A stretch of 64,000 bases of DNA from Mesorhizobium jarvisii (GTDB lineage Bacteria; Pseudomonadota; Alphaproteobacteria; Rhizobiales; Rhizobiaceae). The notes under the pieces were generated by a model. The model had not been told where the DNA came from. It did not search any database and was given only the letters and a program-made list of their open reading frames with translations. The stretch spans positions 124,001 through 188,000 of the forward strand of contig NZ_QZXA01000011.1 in assembly GCF_003601985.1 (NCBI RefSeq), given 5' to 3'. Both the position numbers and the translations under genes were made by a program. The first letter of the stretch is position 1. The number at the start of each line of letters is the position of its first letter. Below are positions 35,488-44,809 of this stretch, in pieces.

Positions 35488-36471
35488 TCAGTGGCAGAGC
35501 TTGGCCTTGTAGTCCGATGCAAAATTGCCGGCAGTGATGTATTCCGGGTCGGTGAAGGACTGAACGGGCAGCTTCGTTCCGTCCTTGATCGAGGCCAGCA
35601 GGATCTTCACCGCCAGCGCGCCATGGTTTGCCGAATTGAGCCACATCGTACCACGGAATGCCGAAGGCTTTCCTGATCCGAAGGCTTCGCAGGCGCGGCT
35701 GCCGTCAATGCCGATGCCCATGCCCTGGTCCGCGGCATAGCCGGCGTTTTCCAGCGCTCGCGCCGCGCCCAGCACGCCGTCATCGTTGCAGGAATAGAAG
35801 ATCCAGTTGGTGACGCCGGGATTGGCCGTCAACGTGGTGGTCATGACGTCGATGGCGTTGACCATCGTGTTGTCATAGGGGACGCGAAGGATGTTCGCCG
35901 GCTTGAAATCGGGCACCGCCTTCAGGAATGCTTCCTCGGCACCCTTGTTGCGTTGCATGCAAGTGTCGGCCTTGCGGTCCTCGATCGAGGCGATACGCAC
36001 CTCCTTGCCGGCCCAGCCATCGGCCTTGTAAAGCTTGGCCAGTTCTTCGCCCACCCGCGCACCGATATTGTGGGCATTCATGCCGACATAGGGGACCTGG
36101 GTGCCGTCCTGATAGTAGATATCGTCATCGACCGCCACCAGGGGGATTTTCGCCGCCTTGGCCTTCTCGGCGATGACCGGCCCCAGCGCCTTGTCGGGAA
36201 CGACGATGGCGATGCCCTTGACGCCGTCACCGACCATCGTGTCGAAGGTGGTGATCGTCAGATTGGAGTCGAACTGGACGTCTTGCGAAACGAAGGTGGC
36301 GCCGGCCGCCTCGGCCGCTTTCTTGGCGCCGCCGACTTCGGCGACGAACCATGGATGCTCGCCCATCTTGTTGATGTAGCCGATCTTGATGTCGTCGGCG
36401 CTTGCTGCGCCAGCCATCAGTCCGGCAGCCAGTATCGCCAATGTTGCCAGAGCCTTTGTCGTCGTTTTCAT
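35488..36471 (-). CDS. Periplasmic sugar-binding protein (AraF/RbsB type)
   Basis: The 327-residue protein has a signal peptide (MKTTTKALATLAILAAG, cut after ASA near residue 26) and a mature start DDIKIGYINKMGEHPWFVAE typical of the periplasmic binding protein I fold, closest in style to arabinose-binding proteins. GGAGG lies 6 bp before ATG 36471; a longer frame to 36546 runs into the SDR gene. Confidence 0.92.
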   Translation of the reverse strand: MKTTTKALATLAILAAGLMAGAASADDIKIGYINKMGEHPWFVAEVGGAKKAAEAAGATFVSQDVQFDSNLTITTFDTMVGDGVKGIAIVVPDKALGPVIAEKAKAAKIPLVAVDDDIYYQDGTQVPYVGMNAHNIGARVGEELAKLYKADGWAGKEVRIASIEDRKADTCMQRNKGAEEAFLKAVPDFKPANILRVPYDNTMVNAIDVMTTTLTANPGVTNWIFYSCNDDGVLGAARALENAGYAADQGMGIGIDGSRACEAFGSGKPSAFRGTMWLNSANHGALAVKILLASIKDGTKLPVQSFTDPEYITAGNFASDYKAKLCH

Positions 36472-36493
36472 GTGGATCCTCCCTGCTTGGTTG

Positions 36494-37270
36494 TCAGTCG
36501 TGGTACAGAACCGAGCGTCCACCATCGATGGTGATCGTCTCGGCATTGATGAACGGCGCTTCGTCCGAAGCGAGAAAAACCGCCGTCATTGCAACTTCGT
36601 CCGGCCTGCCAATGCGCTTGGGCGGATGAAGGTCGTAGGCCCGCCGCTTCTCCTCGGCCGGGTCGGGAAACGTGTTCCAATAGGCTTGCGCGATCGGCGT
36701 CTCGATGTAGCCGGGGGCGATCGCATTCACGCGGATGCCGCGCGCCGCATATTCGATGGCGAGCGAGCGGGTCAGGCCGACAAGCGCATGCTTGGCGACC
36801 GGATAGGGAAATGTGTGGGGAATGATCTTGAAGCCGTGGCAGCTGGCTATGTTGACGATCGACCCCGAACCGTTTGCCAGCATCGTCGGCAACACCGCTT
36901 TGGCACAGAACCACGCGGCCTCAAGATCGAGCCTGAGACAGCGGTCCCATTCCTCGTCCGGCATCTGCAAAGGTTCGTGGAAGACATTGGCGCCGGCATT
37001 GTTGACGAGAACATCGACGCCGCCATAGGCCGCGATCGTCTTCGCCACCATGTCGGCCACTGCCGCGGTGTCGGTGACATCGGTTTCGACGAAAATGGCG
37101 TCGGCGCCCTTGGCACGCAATTCGTCGGCGACCGCCTTGCCGGTTGTCGCATTGAGCTCGGCAATCACGGTCTTTGCTCCCTGCATCGCAAAGGCCCGGG
37201 CGGTGGCGGCGCCGATGCCCTGCCCGGCGCCGGTGATGATTGCGATCTTTCCCTGAAGCCTGCCTGTCAT
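36494..37270 (-). CDS. SDR-family oxidoreductase
   Basis: The 258-residue protein has the NAD(P) motif TGAGQGIG near residue 14, NNAG near 90, and the active-site pattern with YPVAKHA (Tyr and Lys). The catalytic Ser position falls in NIASCHG. ATG 37270 lies 5 bp after the dehydratase stop. In this operon it could oxidise a sugar or a deoxy-sugar acid intermediate, but the substrate is unknown. Confidence 0.92.
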   Translation of the reverse strand: MTGRLQGKIAIITGAGQGIGAATARAFAMQGAKTVIAELNATTGKAVADELRAKGADAIFVETDVTDTAAVADMVAKTIAAYGGVDVLVNNAGANVFHEPLQMPDEEWDRCLRLDLEAAWFCAKAVLPTMLANGSGSIVNIASCHGFKIIPHTFPYPVAKHALVGLTRSLAIEYAARGIRVNAIAPGYIETPIAQAYWNTFPDPAEEKRRAYDLHPPKRIGRPDEVAMTAVFLASDEAPFINAETITIDGGRSVLYHD

Positions 37271-37275
37271 GGCGC

Positions 37276-38448
37276 TCACCAATCGACCACGGTGCCGTCG
37301 GGCATGACGGCGTTGCGGGCATGCAGCACTTCCTGCTTGAAGGGATGGCGCGCAATGACTTCTTCATTCACGGTGACGCCAAGGCCCGGCAGATCGGGCA
37401 CGTCCCAGCGGCCGGGTTTGCGATCGATCGGCCAGGTGACGACATCGTCGTACCAGGCAACCGCGCCCGACATCTCCTCCTGGATGATGACGTTCGGCGT
37501 CGATATGCCGAAGTGAAGCGCTGCGACGCCGGCGATCGGGCCGAGCGGGTTGTGCGGCGCAAGGCCGATGCCGGCGGTTTCGGCCAGAGCCGCGATCTTC
37601 TTGGTCTCGAGCAGGCCGCCAGTATGGCAGATATCGGGCTGGGCGATGTGGAAGGCGCGCGCCGCAATCGAATGGGTGAATTCGCGGCGCCCGATCAGCC
37701 GCTCGCCGGACGCGATGGGGATCGCCGATCGCGCGGTGATATGCGCCAGGCCGGCGACATCTTCCGGCGGTACCGGCTCTTCGGCGAACATGATGCGGGC
37801 CGGTTCGATCGCCTTGAGATAGTCCATTGCCGCGTTGACGGAGGCCGGGCGTCCGTGAAAGTCGACCATGATGTCGATATCAGGACCGACGGCCTCGCGC
37901 AGCGCGCCAACCATGTTGGCAACGGAGTCGACCGCCTTCGCCGGCGAGACATAGTGGGTGTAGGGAATGCAGACGACCTTGACCGCATCGTAGCCGGCCT
38001 GCGTGACGATGCGTCCGCGCTCGACGATCGTGTCCGCCGACCCGCTCTCATAGACCGCCTTCATGTCGCCGAGGCCGAGATGCGTATAGGTGCGCAGATA
38101 ATCGCGGACCTGGCCGCCGAGAAGCCGCCAGACCGGGACGCCCAGCGACTTGCCCAGAATGTCCCAGAGCGCGATCTCGATGCCGCTGACGGCCGACATT
38201 CCCTCGACGCCGAGACGCCAGAAACCGTGGCGCGTCAGAATCTGGTAGCACTGCTCCACATTACGCGGATCCTGCCCGATGAGCAGTGCCTCAAGATCCT
38301 GAAGCGCGCCAACGACGGCACGCGTCTTCCATTCCAGCGTTGCCTCGCCCCAGCCAAACAGGCCGGGCTCATCGGTTTCGACCCGAACGAAAACCCAATT
38401 GCGCATTTCCGCATTGCAGACGAGCGCCTTGATGGCCGTAATTTTCAT
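37276..38448 (-). CDS. Enolase-superfamily sugar acid dehydratase, galactonate dehydratase-like
   Basis: The 390-residue protein has the mandelate racemase/enolase layout: capping domain with GWGEATLEWKTRAVVGAL, then the barrel with metal ligands in DIMVDFHGR (Asp), FAEEPVPPE (Glu) and ASGERLIGR (Glu), and QPDICHTGG. APHNPLGPI resembles the catalytic-His loop of DgoD. It removes water from an aldonate to give a 2-keto-3-deoxy acid. ATG 38448 has GGGAG upstream. It is the first gene of the sugar operon. Confidence 0.9.
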   Translation of the reverse strand: MKITAIKALVCNAEMRNWVFVRVETDEPGLFGWGEATLEWKTRAVVGALQDLEALLIGQDPRNVEQCYQILTRHGFWRLGVEGMSAVSGIEIALWDILGKSLGVPVWRLLGGQVRDYLRTYTHLGLGDMKAVYESGSADTIVERGRIVTQAGYDAVKVVCIPYTHYVSPAKAVDSVANMVGALREAVGPDIDIMVDFHGRPASVNAAMDYLKAIEPARIMFAEEPVPPEDVAGLAHITARSAIPIASGERLIGRREFTHSIAARAFHIAQPDICHTGGLLETKKIAALAETAGIGLAPHNPLGPIAGVAALHFGISTPNVIIQEEMSGAVAWYDDVVTWPIDRKPGRWDVPDLPGLGVTVNEEVIARHPFKQEVLHARNAVMPDGTVVDW

Positions 38449-38488
38449 AGATGCTCCCAGATGCGCCGTCTTTTTAAAAGTTATTATG

Positions 38489-38509
38489 TATGATTTATTA
38501 TGGATCATA
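38489..38509. promoter_or_regulatory. Candidate operator upstream of the sugar operon
   Basis: TATGAT (38489-38494) and ATCATA (38504-38509) form a dyad with a 9-bp spacer in a very AT-rich patch 41 bp before the dehydratase start. It is a plausible site for the GntR regulator at the end of this operon. No second copy was found to confirm it. Confidence 0.35.
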
Positions 38510-39003
38510 TGAGCAAGTCAAGCGCGGCGTCGGCTGCACCGGCTTCGCGTCGTATTCGGCTGCCGTGCTGGCGGCTGACTACCGTTGGATGGATCCAGAA
38601 TGGTAAGGGTCCGTCATCGCTTTTCACCAGCGAATGACCGCAGCGGGCGCGAAGCCCTCATCGGGTCTGAGCCCGCGATGGCTTCATAGGGTCAGGTCAC
38701 GTCGATGAAACGCGGGGAGGTTGATCAGAAAAAACCGGTCCCGCCCGTCAGTTCTCTGCGCGGCGATATCTCCGACGCCATGCCATCATGAACGTCTCGG
38801 CATCGCCAGCTGCGTTGCGGAATGCCTGGGTCGATTCCGTGATCCTGCCGCTCATCAGAGCCGGACAGGACATTGCTCGCAGGCGAAGGCTTCTACGCCA
38901 AATTAAATCTGCGCATCTCGCGATGATTCCCCAAGCTCCTCACAAGATTTGGGTCGAACGTGGATGCGCGCGCGACATCGCCGTTCCAATCGCGCAGGCA
39001 CTG
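38510..39003. other. Long intergenic stretch with no convincing gene
   Basis: About 490 bp separate the dehydratase promoter from the epimerase gene end. Short frames occur, including a 37-codon frame from ATG 38490 ending in ADYRWMDPEW and a 73-codon frame at 38788-39009, but neither has a good ribosome-binding site or a recognisable domain. The tail-like DPEW ending and uneven base use suggest decayed coding DNA. Confidence 0.5.
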
Positions 39004-39897
39004 TCATGAATTCGCCGGGCTTCGCCAATCATGTACTTGCCTGAACCCTAGGACCTCGCGCACTTTTCGATTTGAGATTGGCCCCTCGAACACATCCATG
39101 GAGCGCGTAATTGGCGTGTCGGGGGCATGTTTCTTGAGAAACTCCGCCGTTGGCGTGTCCGCAACGATGTTGTCGTTGACGGCGTTGAAGATCTGGAATC
39201 CCAAACCGTCCTTCTCGATGCACAGATCCACGATCTGGCCGAGATCGCGCGCATCCATATAGGTCCAGCCGTCTCTCCGCCGTTTTGGCGCGTCGGCCAG
39301 GAATTCCGGGAAGCGTGCATAGTCCTGCGGTTCAACGACACCGCCGATCCTGAGTGCATAGATGTCGGCTCCGCTACGGGAGGCGAAAGAGCGTGCAATC
39401 TTCTCGCCCAACACTTTGGAAAGACCATAGCTGTCGGTCGGATCGACGTCGTAATCCTCATCCACCGGAAACGACGTGAAATCGCGTTCGCCCTCGGCAA
39501 AGCACACGCCATAGACCGTTTCGCTGGAAGCGGTGACGATCTTGCGGATGCCGAGCTTGGTGGCGGCCTCGATCACATTGTAGGTCGACTGCACATTGGC
39601 GGCGAACATGGCGTTGTCCGGTCGCAGGAATATCCGCGGGATCGCCGCGAAGTGGACCACTGCGTCGACCGGGCCGCGCCCCTTTCCGCCGAAATACTCT
39701 TTGAACCCAAAATGCAGCGTCAGCGCATTGTAGGTTTCGCCGGCGTCCGCAAGGTTGGTGATGACGGTGTCGACGCCCGGCACATCGAGCGGCGTCAAGT
39801 CGAGGTTCAGGACCTGATGCCCGCGTTTCAGCAAATAGGGTATGACATGCCGGCCGATCTTGCCGCTGCCGCCGGTGAAGACGATCCGCTTGCCCAT
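39004..39897 (-). CDS. NAD-dependent epimerase/dehydratase family protein
   Basis: The 297-residue extended-SDR protein has the Rossmann motif FTGGSGKIGRH at the N-terminus, VVHFAAIP, and the active-site Tyr-x3-Lys in SYGLSKVLGE, with Ser in TASSETVYG. Such enzymes act on sugars, nucleotide sugars or aldonates/uronates using bound NAD. It lies 62 bp after the second enolase-superfamily gene and probably acts in the same pathway. Confidence 0.9.
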   Translation of the reverse strand: MGKRIVFTGGSGKIGRHVIPYLLKRGHQVLNLDLTPLDVPGVDTVITNLADAGETYNALTLHFGFKEYFGGKGRGPVDAVVHFAAIPRIFLRPDNAMFAANVQSTYNVIEAATKLGIRKIVTASSETVYGVCFAEGERDFTSFPVDEDYDVDPTDSYGLSKVLGEKIARSFASRSGADIYALRIGGVVEPQDYARFPEFLADAPKRRRDGWTYMDARDLGQIVDLCIEKDGLGFQIFNAVNDNIVADTPTAEFLKKHAPDTPITRSMDVFEGPISNRKVREVLGFRQVHDWRSPANS

Positions 39898-39959
39898 GGT
39901 TTCCTCCCAAGGATTTATTTGATCGTGCGGCGGATCCCGTCAGCCAAGCCGGTCATCCG

Positions 39960-41117
39960 CTATTCGAAGACGCCGAAGCCGGGGACGGCGTGTTTGCGGA
40001 CACCGTCCATGTCGAGCTCGACGCCGATGCCCGGCAAGTCGGGCACCACGATGTGGCCGTCTTCGACGATCGACCTGGCGCCGTTCGGCAGGCGGATATA
40101 ACTGTCCCACGCTTCCCGCTCCTCGAGCGCGTGCCATTCCAGCACCAGGAAATTCGGAACGCTGGCGCAAACATGGCATGTCGCCATCGTGCCCAGCGGC
40201 GTCGACACCAGATGCGGCGCGAACGGCACGTAGTACATCTCGGCGAGATTCGCGATCTTGCGGCTTTCAGCCAAGCCGCCGCATTTCGGCACGTCGGGCA
40301 TGATGACGTCGGCGCCGTAATTCTGGAGCAGTTCCCGAAAGCCCCAGCGCAGATAGAGATTTTCGCCAACGCAGATCGGCGTCTTGGTCCGCATGCGGAT
40401 CTGCTTCAGGGCCTCGACATTTTCCGCCGGGATCGGCTCTTCCAGCCACAGAAGATTGAAGCGTTCCATCTCGGCCGCTATGCGGCTGGCGCTGAGCACG
40501 TCATAGCGTGCGTGCAGATCGATGCACAGATCGATGTCAGGGCCGACCGCATCGCGCACCGCCGCGACGCGCTCGATCATGGAGCGCAGCTCCGCGCCAT
40601 TGATGGTGTGGTTCACCGCGTCGAACTTCGCCGGGTGGTGCAGATTGTCGATGTCGAATTTCAGCGCGGTGAAGCCTTCCGCCACCATGCGGCGCGCGCG
40701 CGCCGCGCATCCCTGCGGCGATCCCGATTCATCATCGCCGTCGCCGCAATCGGCATAGAGCCTTATGCGGTCGCGGAACTTGCCGCCGAACATGCGGTAG
40801 AGCGGCTGGCCGGCGGCTTTCGCCGCCACGTCCCACAAAGCCATTTCTAGCCCGGTCAGGGCGATGAGGAAGATGCCGGCCTGGGCGCCGGAAAAAACAT
40901 GATCGCGGCGAATCTTGTCCCAACAATATTCGACATTGCGCGGATCCTGGCCGATGAGTTCCGACTTCAACTCCGAGATCAGCCCGACGATTGCGGCCGC
41001 ACCTGCGTCGGGATTGGCTTCGCCATAGCCGGAGATGCCGGCGTCCGTATCGATACGGATCAAGGTCGCCTTGCCGTGGTACGCGACCACCGCCGTCTTG
41101 ATGTCCACGATCTTCAT
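39960..41117 (-). CDS. Mandelate racemase/muconate lactonising-type enolase-superfamily enzyme
   Basis: The 385-residue protein has the N-terminal capping domain and a barrel with LKFDIDN (second-strand Lys), metal ligands in CIDLHARY (Asp), WLEEPIP (Glu) and VGENLYLRW (Glu), and a late FAPHLVSTPLG (His). It probably dehydrates or epimerises an acid sugar. It differs clearly from the DgoD-like protein at 37276. It faces away from the aldo/keto reductase gene; two palindromic operators lie in the shared upstream region. Confidence 0.9.
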   Translation of the reverse strand: MKIVDIKTAVVAYHGKATLIRIDTDAGISGYGEANPDAGAAAIVGLISELKSELIGQDPRNVEYCWDKIRRDHVFSGAQAGIFLIALTGLEMALWDVAAKAAGQPLYRMFGGKFRDRIRLYADCGDGDDESGSPQGCAARARRMVAEGFTALKFDIDNLHHPAKFDAVNHTINGAELRSMIERVAAVRDAVGPDIDLCIDLHARYDVLSASRIAAEMERFNLLWLEEPIPAENVEALKQIRMRTKTPICVGENLYLRWGFRELLQNYGADVIMPDVPKCGGLAESRKIANLAEMYYVPFAPHLVSTPLGTMATCHVCASVPNFLVLEWHALEEREAWDSYIRLPNGARSIVEDGHIVVPDLPGIGVELDMDGVRKHAVPGFGVFE

Positions 41118-41173
41118 CGAATCCTCCCCGTGATGCCGCCGCGCTTACAGACGCAGATTTCTATCTAAGCCAA

Positions 41174-41188
41174 ACTTGTCTAATAAGC
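41174..41188. promoter_or_regulatory. GntR/FadR-type operator, copy 1
   Basis: ACTTGTCTAATAAGC contains TTGTCTAATAA, one base off the FadR-subfamily consensus TNGTNNNACNA. It lies 57 bp upstream of the enolase-superfamily start on the minus strand. The same motif recurs at 41322 and 43186. Confidence 0.65.
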
Positions 41189-41321
41189 ATACAAGATGAA
41201 GCGACAAGACGTAAACCCCCTTTGAGGGATTTTGCGTGAATGGCCCATCAACCATTTAATACCATTGAGTTATTTGAGAAACTCGTGGCTCCCGATCAGG
41301 AATCACAAATCGCAATAACCT

Positions 41322-41336
41322 ACTTGTTAGACGAGT
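41322..41336. promoter_or_regulatory. GntR/FadR-type operator, copy 2
   Basis: ACTTGTTAGACGAGT fits TNGTNNNACNA exactly (TTGTTAGACGA); its reverse complement ACTCGTCTAACAAGT aligns with copies 1 and 3. It lies 69 bp before the aldo/keto reductase start, inside an AT-rich promoter-like stretch. Confidence 0.65.
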
Positions 41337-41404
41337 ATATAAGCGTATAAATTAGGTTTCAGCAGGGCGATAGCCCACGCATGCCGTCAATCAGGAGGAA
41401 CAGG

Positions 41405-42391
41405 ATGCAACAGCGACAGCTCGGATCGTCGCCGGTCAAGGTATCGGAGATCGGCCTTGGGACTTGGGGTATGTCCGGCGCGTTTTGGGGCGCGGCCGAC
41501 GATGAGGAATCGATCCGGGTGATCAGACGCGCCCTGGAGCTCGGCATCACGCTGATCGATACGGCCGAAGCCTATGGACATGGCCATGCCGAGGAGGTCG
41601 TCGGCAAGGCGCTGGCCGGCCGCCGGGGCCATGCTGTTATCGCGACCAAAGTCGCGCCCAACCATCTCGAACCCGCCGCGATTGAGGCGGCACTCGACGG
41701 TTCGTTGAAGCGCATGCAGACGGACTATGTCGACGTCTATTTCGTCCACTGGCCGAACTCGGATTTTCCGATCGGCCCGACCATGGAGATGATGGAGCGG
41801 CTGCGCTCGTCAGGGCGCATCAGGGCGGTCGGCGTTTCGAATTTCAGCACCGCCGACATGGACAGTGCGCGCCAGCATGGCGTGATCGATGTTCTCCAGC
41901 CGCCCTACAACATGCTGTGGCGCGAGGTCGAGGCTGAGACGCTGCCCTATTGCCGCAAGCACAATATCGGCGTGATGCCTTATAGCGGTCTCGCCCAGGG
42001 ACTGCTTACCGGCCTGTTGTCGGCGGATACCAAATTCGTCGAGGGCGATGAGCGTCGTACCACCGTTCTTTTCCAGCCGGGCACCTACGAGCGCGCGGTG
42101 AACGCCGTCGACGCCCTCAAGCCGATCGCGGCGCGCTATGGCAGGACGGTTCCGCAGCTTGCGATCCAGTGGCTGACCAGCAGGCCGGGCGTCAGCTCGC
42201 CGCTGGTCGGCGCGCGCACCGTCAAGGAGCTGGAGGAAAATGTCGAGAGCGCCGGCTGGACGATTTCCGACGCGGACATAGCCGCCATCGACAGGATTAC
42301 CGCGCCGGTGTGGGCGGAAATCAAGGACAAGGGCGACATGTTCGGTTTCCGTGCACGCCAGCGCCAGGAACAGCAAGCGAAGAGAGCTTAG
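41405..42391 (+). CDS. Aldo/keto reductase
   Basis: The 328-residue protein has the family pattern LGTWGMSGAFWG, the catalytic DTAEAYGHG (Asp and Tyr), VIATKVA (Lys) and VYFVHWPN (His). It reduces aldehydes or ketones with NADPH. ATG 41405 has AGGAGG at 41393-41398. It is divergent from the enolase-superfamily operon and probably under the same GntR control. Confidence 0.92.
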   Translation: MQQRQLGSSPVKVSEIGLGTWGMSGAFWGAADDEESIRVIRRALELGITLIDTAEAYGHGHAEEVVGKALAGRRGHAVIATKVAPNHLEPAAIEAALDGSLKRMQTDYVDVYFVHWPNSDFPIGPTMEMMERLRSSGRIRAVGVSNFSTADMDSARQHGVIDVLQPPYNMLWREVEAETLPYCRKHNIGVMPYSGLAQGLLTGLLSADTKFVEGDERRTTVLFQPGTYERAVNAVDALKPIAARYGRTVPQLAIQWLTSRPGVSSPLVGARTVKELEENVESAGWTISDADIAAIDRITAPVWAEIKDKGDMFGFRARQRQEQQAKRA

Positions 42392-42440
42392 TTCACTTTT
42401 CCGGATTGCTCCAAATCAAGCCGTGTCCTCCCGACACGCT

Positions 42441-42474
42441 GCGGTGCGGCCAGCGCAAATGCTGGCTGCGCCGC
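42441..42474. terminator. 14-bp hairpin between convergent genes
   Basis: GCGGTGCGGCCAGC (42441-42454) pairs with GCTGGCTGCGCCGC (42461-42474), all 14 positions if two G-U pairs are allowed, around a GCAAAT loop. It lies 4 bp beyond the GntR gene end and 49 bp beyond the aldo/keto reductase end. A second, 6-bp dyad (CGTGTC/GACACG) is next to it. Confidence 0.55.
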
Positions 42475-42478
42475 TCCT

Positions 42479-43183
42479 TCATCGAGGCAAGCCGACCGCG
42501 GTGGTTTTCTTGAGGTGCCGGCGCATGGCTTCTTCCGCTCGCTTTTCATCGCGCGCCACGAGCGCCTCGTAGATTGCCCTGTGCATCTCCGTCGCCGAGG
42601 GCAGCGCATGCGGCATCTGATTGCTAATGCGCCTGCTCGCCATCTGCCACCACCGGGACGAATACATGAAACGGTCGAGGATCCTGTTCTGGGCCGCCCG
42701 GCAAATCTCCATGTGGAAATCCAGGTCGAGTTTCAGATAGGCGTCCGGATTGTCCTCGCTGGCCGACATCGCCGCCAGCAAGGTGCCAAGACGCTCAAGG
42801 TTTTCCTTGGTCATATGCTTGGCCGCGATCGCGGCGATGGCCGGTTCGATGATTATCCGCGTCGCATGCGCTTCGGCCAAAATCTCGCGGCTCTGCTCGG
42901 GCGGCAGCCAGTCGATGAGCAATGGACTGAGATAGTCCCACTCTTCGGCCGGACGCACCACCACGCGCCGGCCCTGCGCGATCTCGATCATGTCGAGAGA
43001 CGCCAGGATCTTCAGCGCCTCCCGCGCGACCGCGCGCGAAACCCCGAACTCCTGAAGGATCTGCTGTTCCGACGGTCCCTGGCCACCGGTGATGCCGCTG
43101 CTGGCGATTCGACGCGCGAGCACGCCGGCCACCTGCTTGGGCAAAGTTTGAAGCTTGACCTCCATGGCATCCATCATTAACAT
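42479..43183 (-). CDS. GntR-family (FCD/FadR-type) transcriptional regulator
   Basis: The 234-residue protein has the DNA-binding helices GPSEQQILQEFGVSRAVAREAL and an FCD domain with metal-type histidines (DLDFHMEICRA, SATEMHRAIYEAL). Several ATGs open the frame (43183, 43177, 43174, 43165); the choice is uncertain because an operator sits against the first. The three matching operators at 41174, 41322 and 43186 make it the likely regulator of the enolase/epimerase, aldo/keto reductase and its own genes. Confidence 0.9.
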   Translation of the reverse strand: MLMMDAMEVKLQTLPKQVAGVLARRIASSGITGGQGPSEQQILQEFGVSRAVAREALKILASLDMIEIAQGRRVVVRPAEEWDYLSPLLIDWLPPEQSREILAEAHATRIIIEPAIAAIAAKHMTKENLERLGTLLAAMSASEDNPDAYLKLDLDFHMEICRAAQNRILDRFMYSSRWWQMASRRISNQMPHALPSATEMHRAIYEALVARDEKRAEEAMRRHLKKTTAVGLPR

Positions 43184-43185
43184 CC

Positions 43186-43200
43186 ACTTGTCTGATAAGC
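43186..43200. promoter_or_regulatory. GntR/FadR-type operator, copy 3
   Basis: ACTTGTCTGATAAGC differs from copy 1 at one base. It lies 2 bp upstream of the first ATG of the regulator gene, so binding there would block its own transcription or translation start. Confidence 0.65.
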
Positions 43201-43526
43201 TTATAGGCTGATAGCTAGATATGCAGTCAACTTATCTCATGGATGCTCACTAGCCCATAACTCGGTCTGCGGGAAGGGAGGATCGAACGGTGGAGGTCCC
43301 CGACAGTTCCATTCCTGGCTTTCCGTCGTCCGAGATCAGGATCGTTACGCTTTCGCGTTGGGACAAACGTGCCTAGTCGCCCGGCGGGCGCGCAAGCGTC
43401 GTCCGGGACATAATCCAGGCAGTATCGCTGCGGGAGGAGCAAGCCGCCGCGGACTTGCCAGAAAGGTTGAAAGTTATCGGCCGACCCCTGGATGGGCCGA
43501 CCAATCAAACCAAGGAGGAGATTGTG
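43201..43526. other. Intergenic region before the CUT1 importer
   Basis: These 326 bp hold no convincing gene. The left third is AT-rich and promoter-like next to operator copy 3. The right end has AAGGAGGA, the ribosome-binding site for the gene at 43527. No further operator copy was found. Confidence 0.6.
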
Positions 43527-44807
43527 ATGTCCGCAAACCTATCGAGACGCAAATTCCTGGCCGCAAGTGCGGCAGTGACGGCCGGCTCGCTCGCCGCGCC
43601 GTGGATTGCCAGGGCAGACGCGAACGAGATCACCGCACTGCTGATAACCGGCGGCCCGCTCTATCCCAAATACTGGGAAAAGATCGTTCAGGATTTCACC
43701 GCCAAGACCGGCGTAAAGGTTCGCTACGACCTGTTGGAATTTACCCCGCTGACGGCGAAGGTGGTCACGCTGAGCGCGGCGCGATCAAGCCAATACGACG
43801 TCTACAGCACCCACACGGCGCAGATCGATTCCTACTTCAACCATTTCGCTCCGCTGAACAGCTATTTCAGCGATTCCGAACTGGCGGAATTCTATCCGGT
43901 TGCGGTCAAGTACCTGCGCGATCCCAAGACAGGTAATCTGGCGGCCATTCCGCGCAACATGGATTCGCGCGTCCAGTACTACCGCAGCGACATCTACCAG
44001 GAGAAAGGCCTGAAGCCGGCCGAGACCTGGGAGGAACTCGTCGATGTCGGGCTGAAACTGACCGGCAATGGCCATTATGGGCTGGTCGTGCCGGGGCAGG
44101 GCGACCCCGCGCAACGCACCTTCAGCGATCTGCTCTGGCAAGCCGGCGGCGATTGGGTGGACCAGGCCAACAAACCGGCTTTCAATTCCGAAGCCGGCAT
44201 CAAGGCCCTGACCTTCTATCGCGATCTCATCCAGAAGCACAAAATCGTGCCGCCCGACGCGGTCGGCTATCAGTGGAACGAAAATTCGACCGAATTCTCC
44301 TCGGGCACGGTCTATGCCAATTTCGATTGGCCGGGCGCCTTCGCGACCCTGTCCAATCCGGAGACCTCGCGCGTCGTCGGCAAATGGTCGACAGCACCTT
44401 ATGTCAGGGACAAGGCGGCGATCTCATGCGCCATCTCCCATGCCATGGCGCTCAACGGGCAATCCGGACGCAAGGACGCCGCCGTCGAATTCATCAAATA
44501 TACGGTCGGTCCGGAAGCGCAGCGGCTGCAGTTCGATCAGTTCACCAACTTCCCCAGCAGCCAGGCGATCGCCAAGGAAGTGATATCAGCGGCTAAGGGG
44601 CCTCAGGCCGTGTGGCTGCAGCAACTCGAGACGACGATAGCCAACGGCAAGGAATGGCCGAAGCTCGCCGGCTTCTCGAAAGTCTGCACGCTGATGTTCT
44701 CGGCCATCGAACAGGCCCTGACCGACCAGGCCTCTCCCGCCGACTCGCTCAACCAGGCGGCGACCGAGGCCGAGGAGATCATGCGCCGGGCCGGAGCTTA
44801 CGATTGA
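43527..44807 (+). CDS. CUT1-type sugar ABC substrate-binding protein, Tat-type signal
   Basis: The 426-residue protein has a twin-arginine signal (SRRKFLAASAAVTAG, cut near ARADA) and a mature part of the extracellular solute-binding type 1 family (LYPKYWEKIVQDFTAKTG). ATG 43527 has AAGGAGGA just upstream; the frame extends back to 43455 without support. It is the first gene of a binding protein-permease-permease-aldolase-ATPase set. Confidence 0.92.
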   Translation: MSANLSRRKFLAASAAVTAGSLAAPWIARADANEITALLITGGPLYPKYWEKIVQDFTAKTGVKVRYDLLEFTPLTAKVVTLSAARSSQYDVYSTHTAQIDSYFNHFAPLNSYFSDSELAEFYPVAVKYLRDPKTGNLAAIPRNMDSRVQYYRSDIYQEKGLKPAETWEELVDVGLKLTGNGHYGLVVPGQGDPAQRTFSDLLWQAGGDWVDQANKPAFNSEAGIKALTFYRDLIQKHKIVPPDAVGYQWNENSTEFSSGTVYANFDWPGAFATLSNPETSRVVGKWSTAPYVRDKAAISCAISHAMALNGQSGRKDAAVEFIKYTVGPEAQRLQFDQFTNFPSSQAIAKEVISAAKGPQAVWLQQLETTIANGKEWPKLAGFSKVCTLMFSAIEQALTDQASPADSLNQAATEAEEIMRRAGAYD

Positions 44808-44809
44808 CG

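Noticed and set aside
38788..39009. A 73-codon plus-strand gene before the epimerase end
   Set aside because: No domain or ribosome-binding site is visible and it runs into the convergent gene; kept only as part of the intergenic note.
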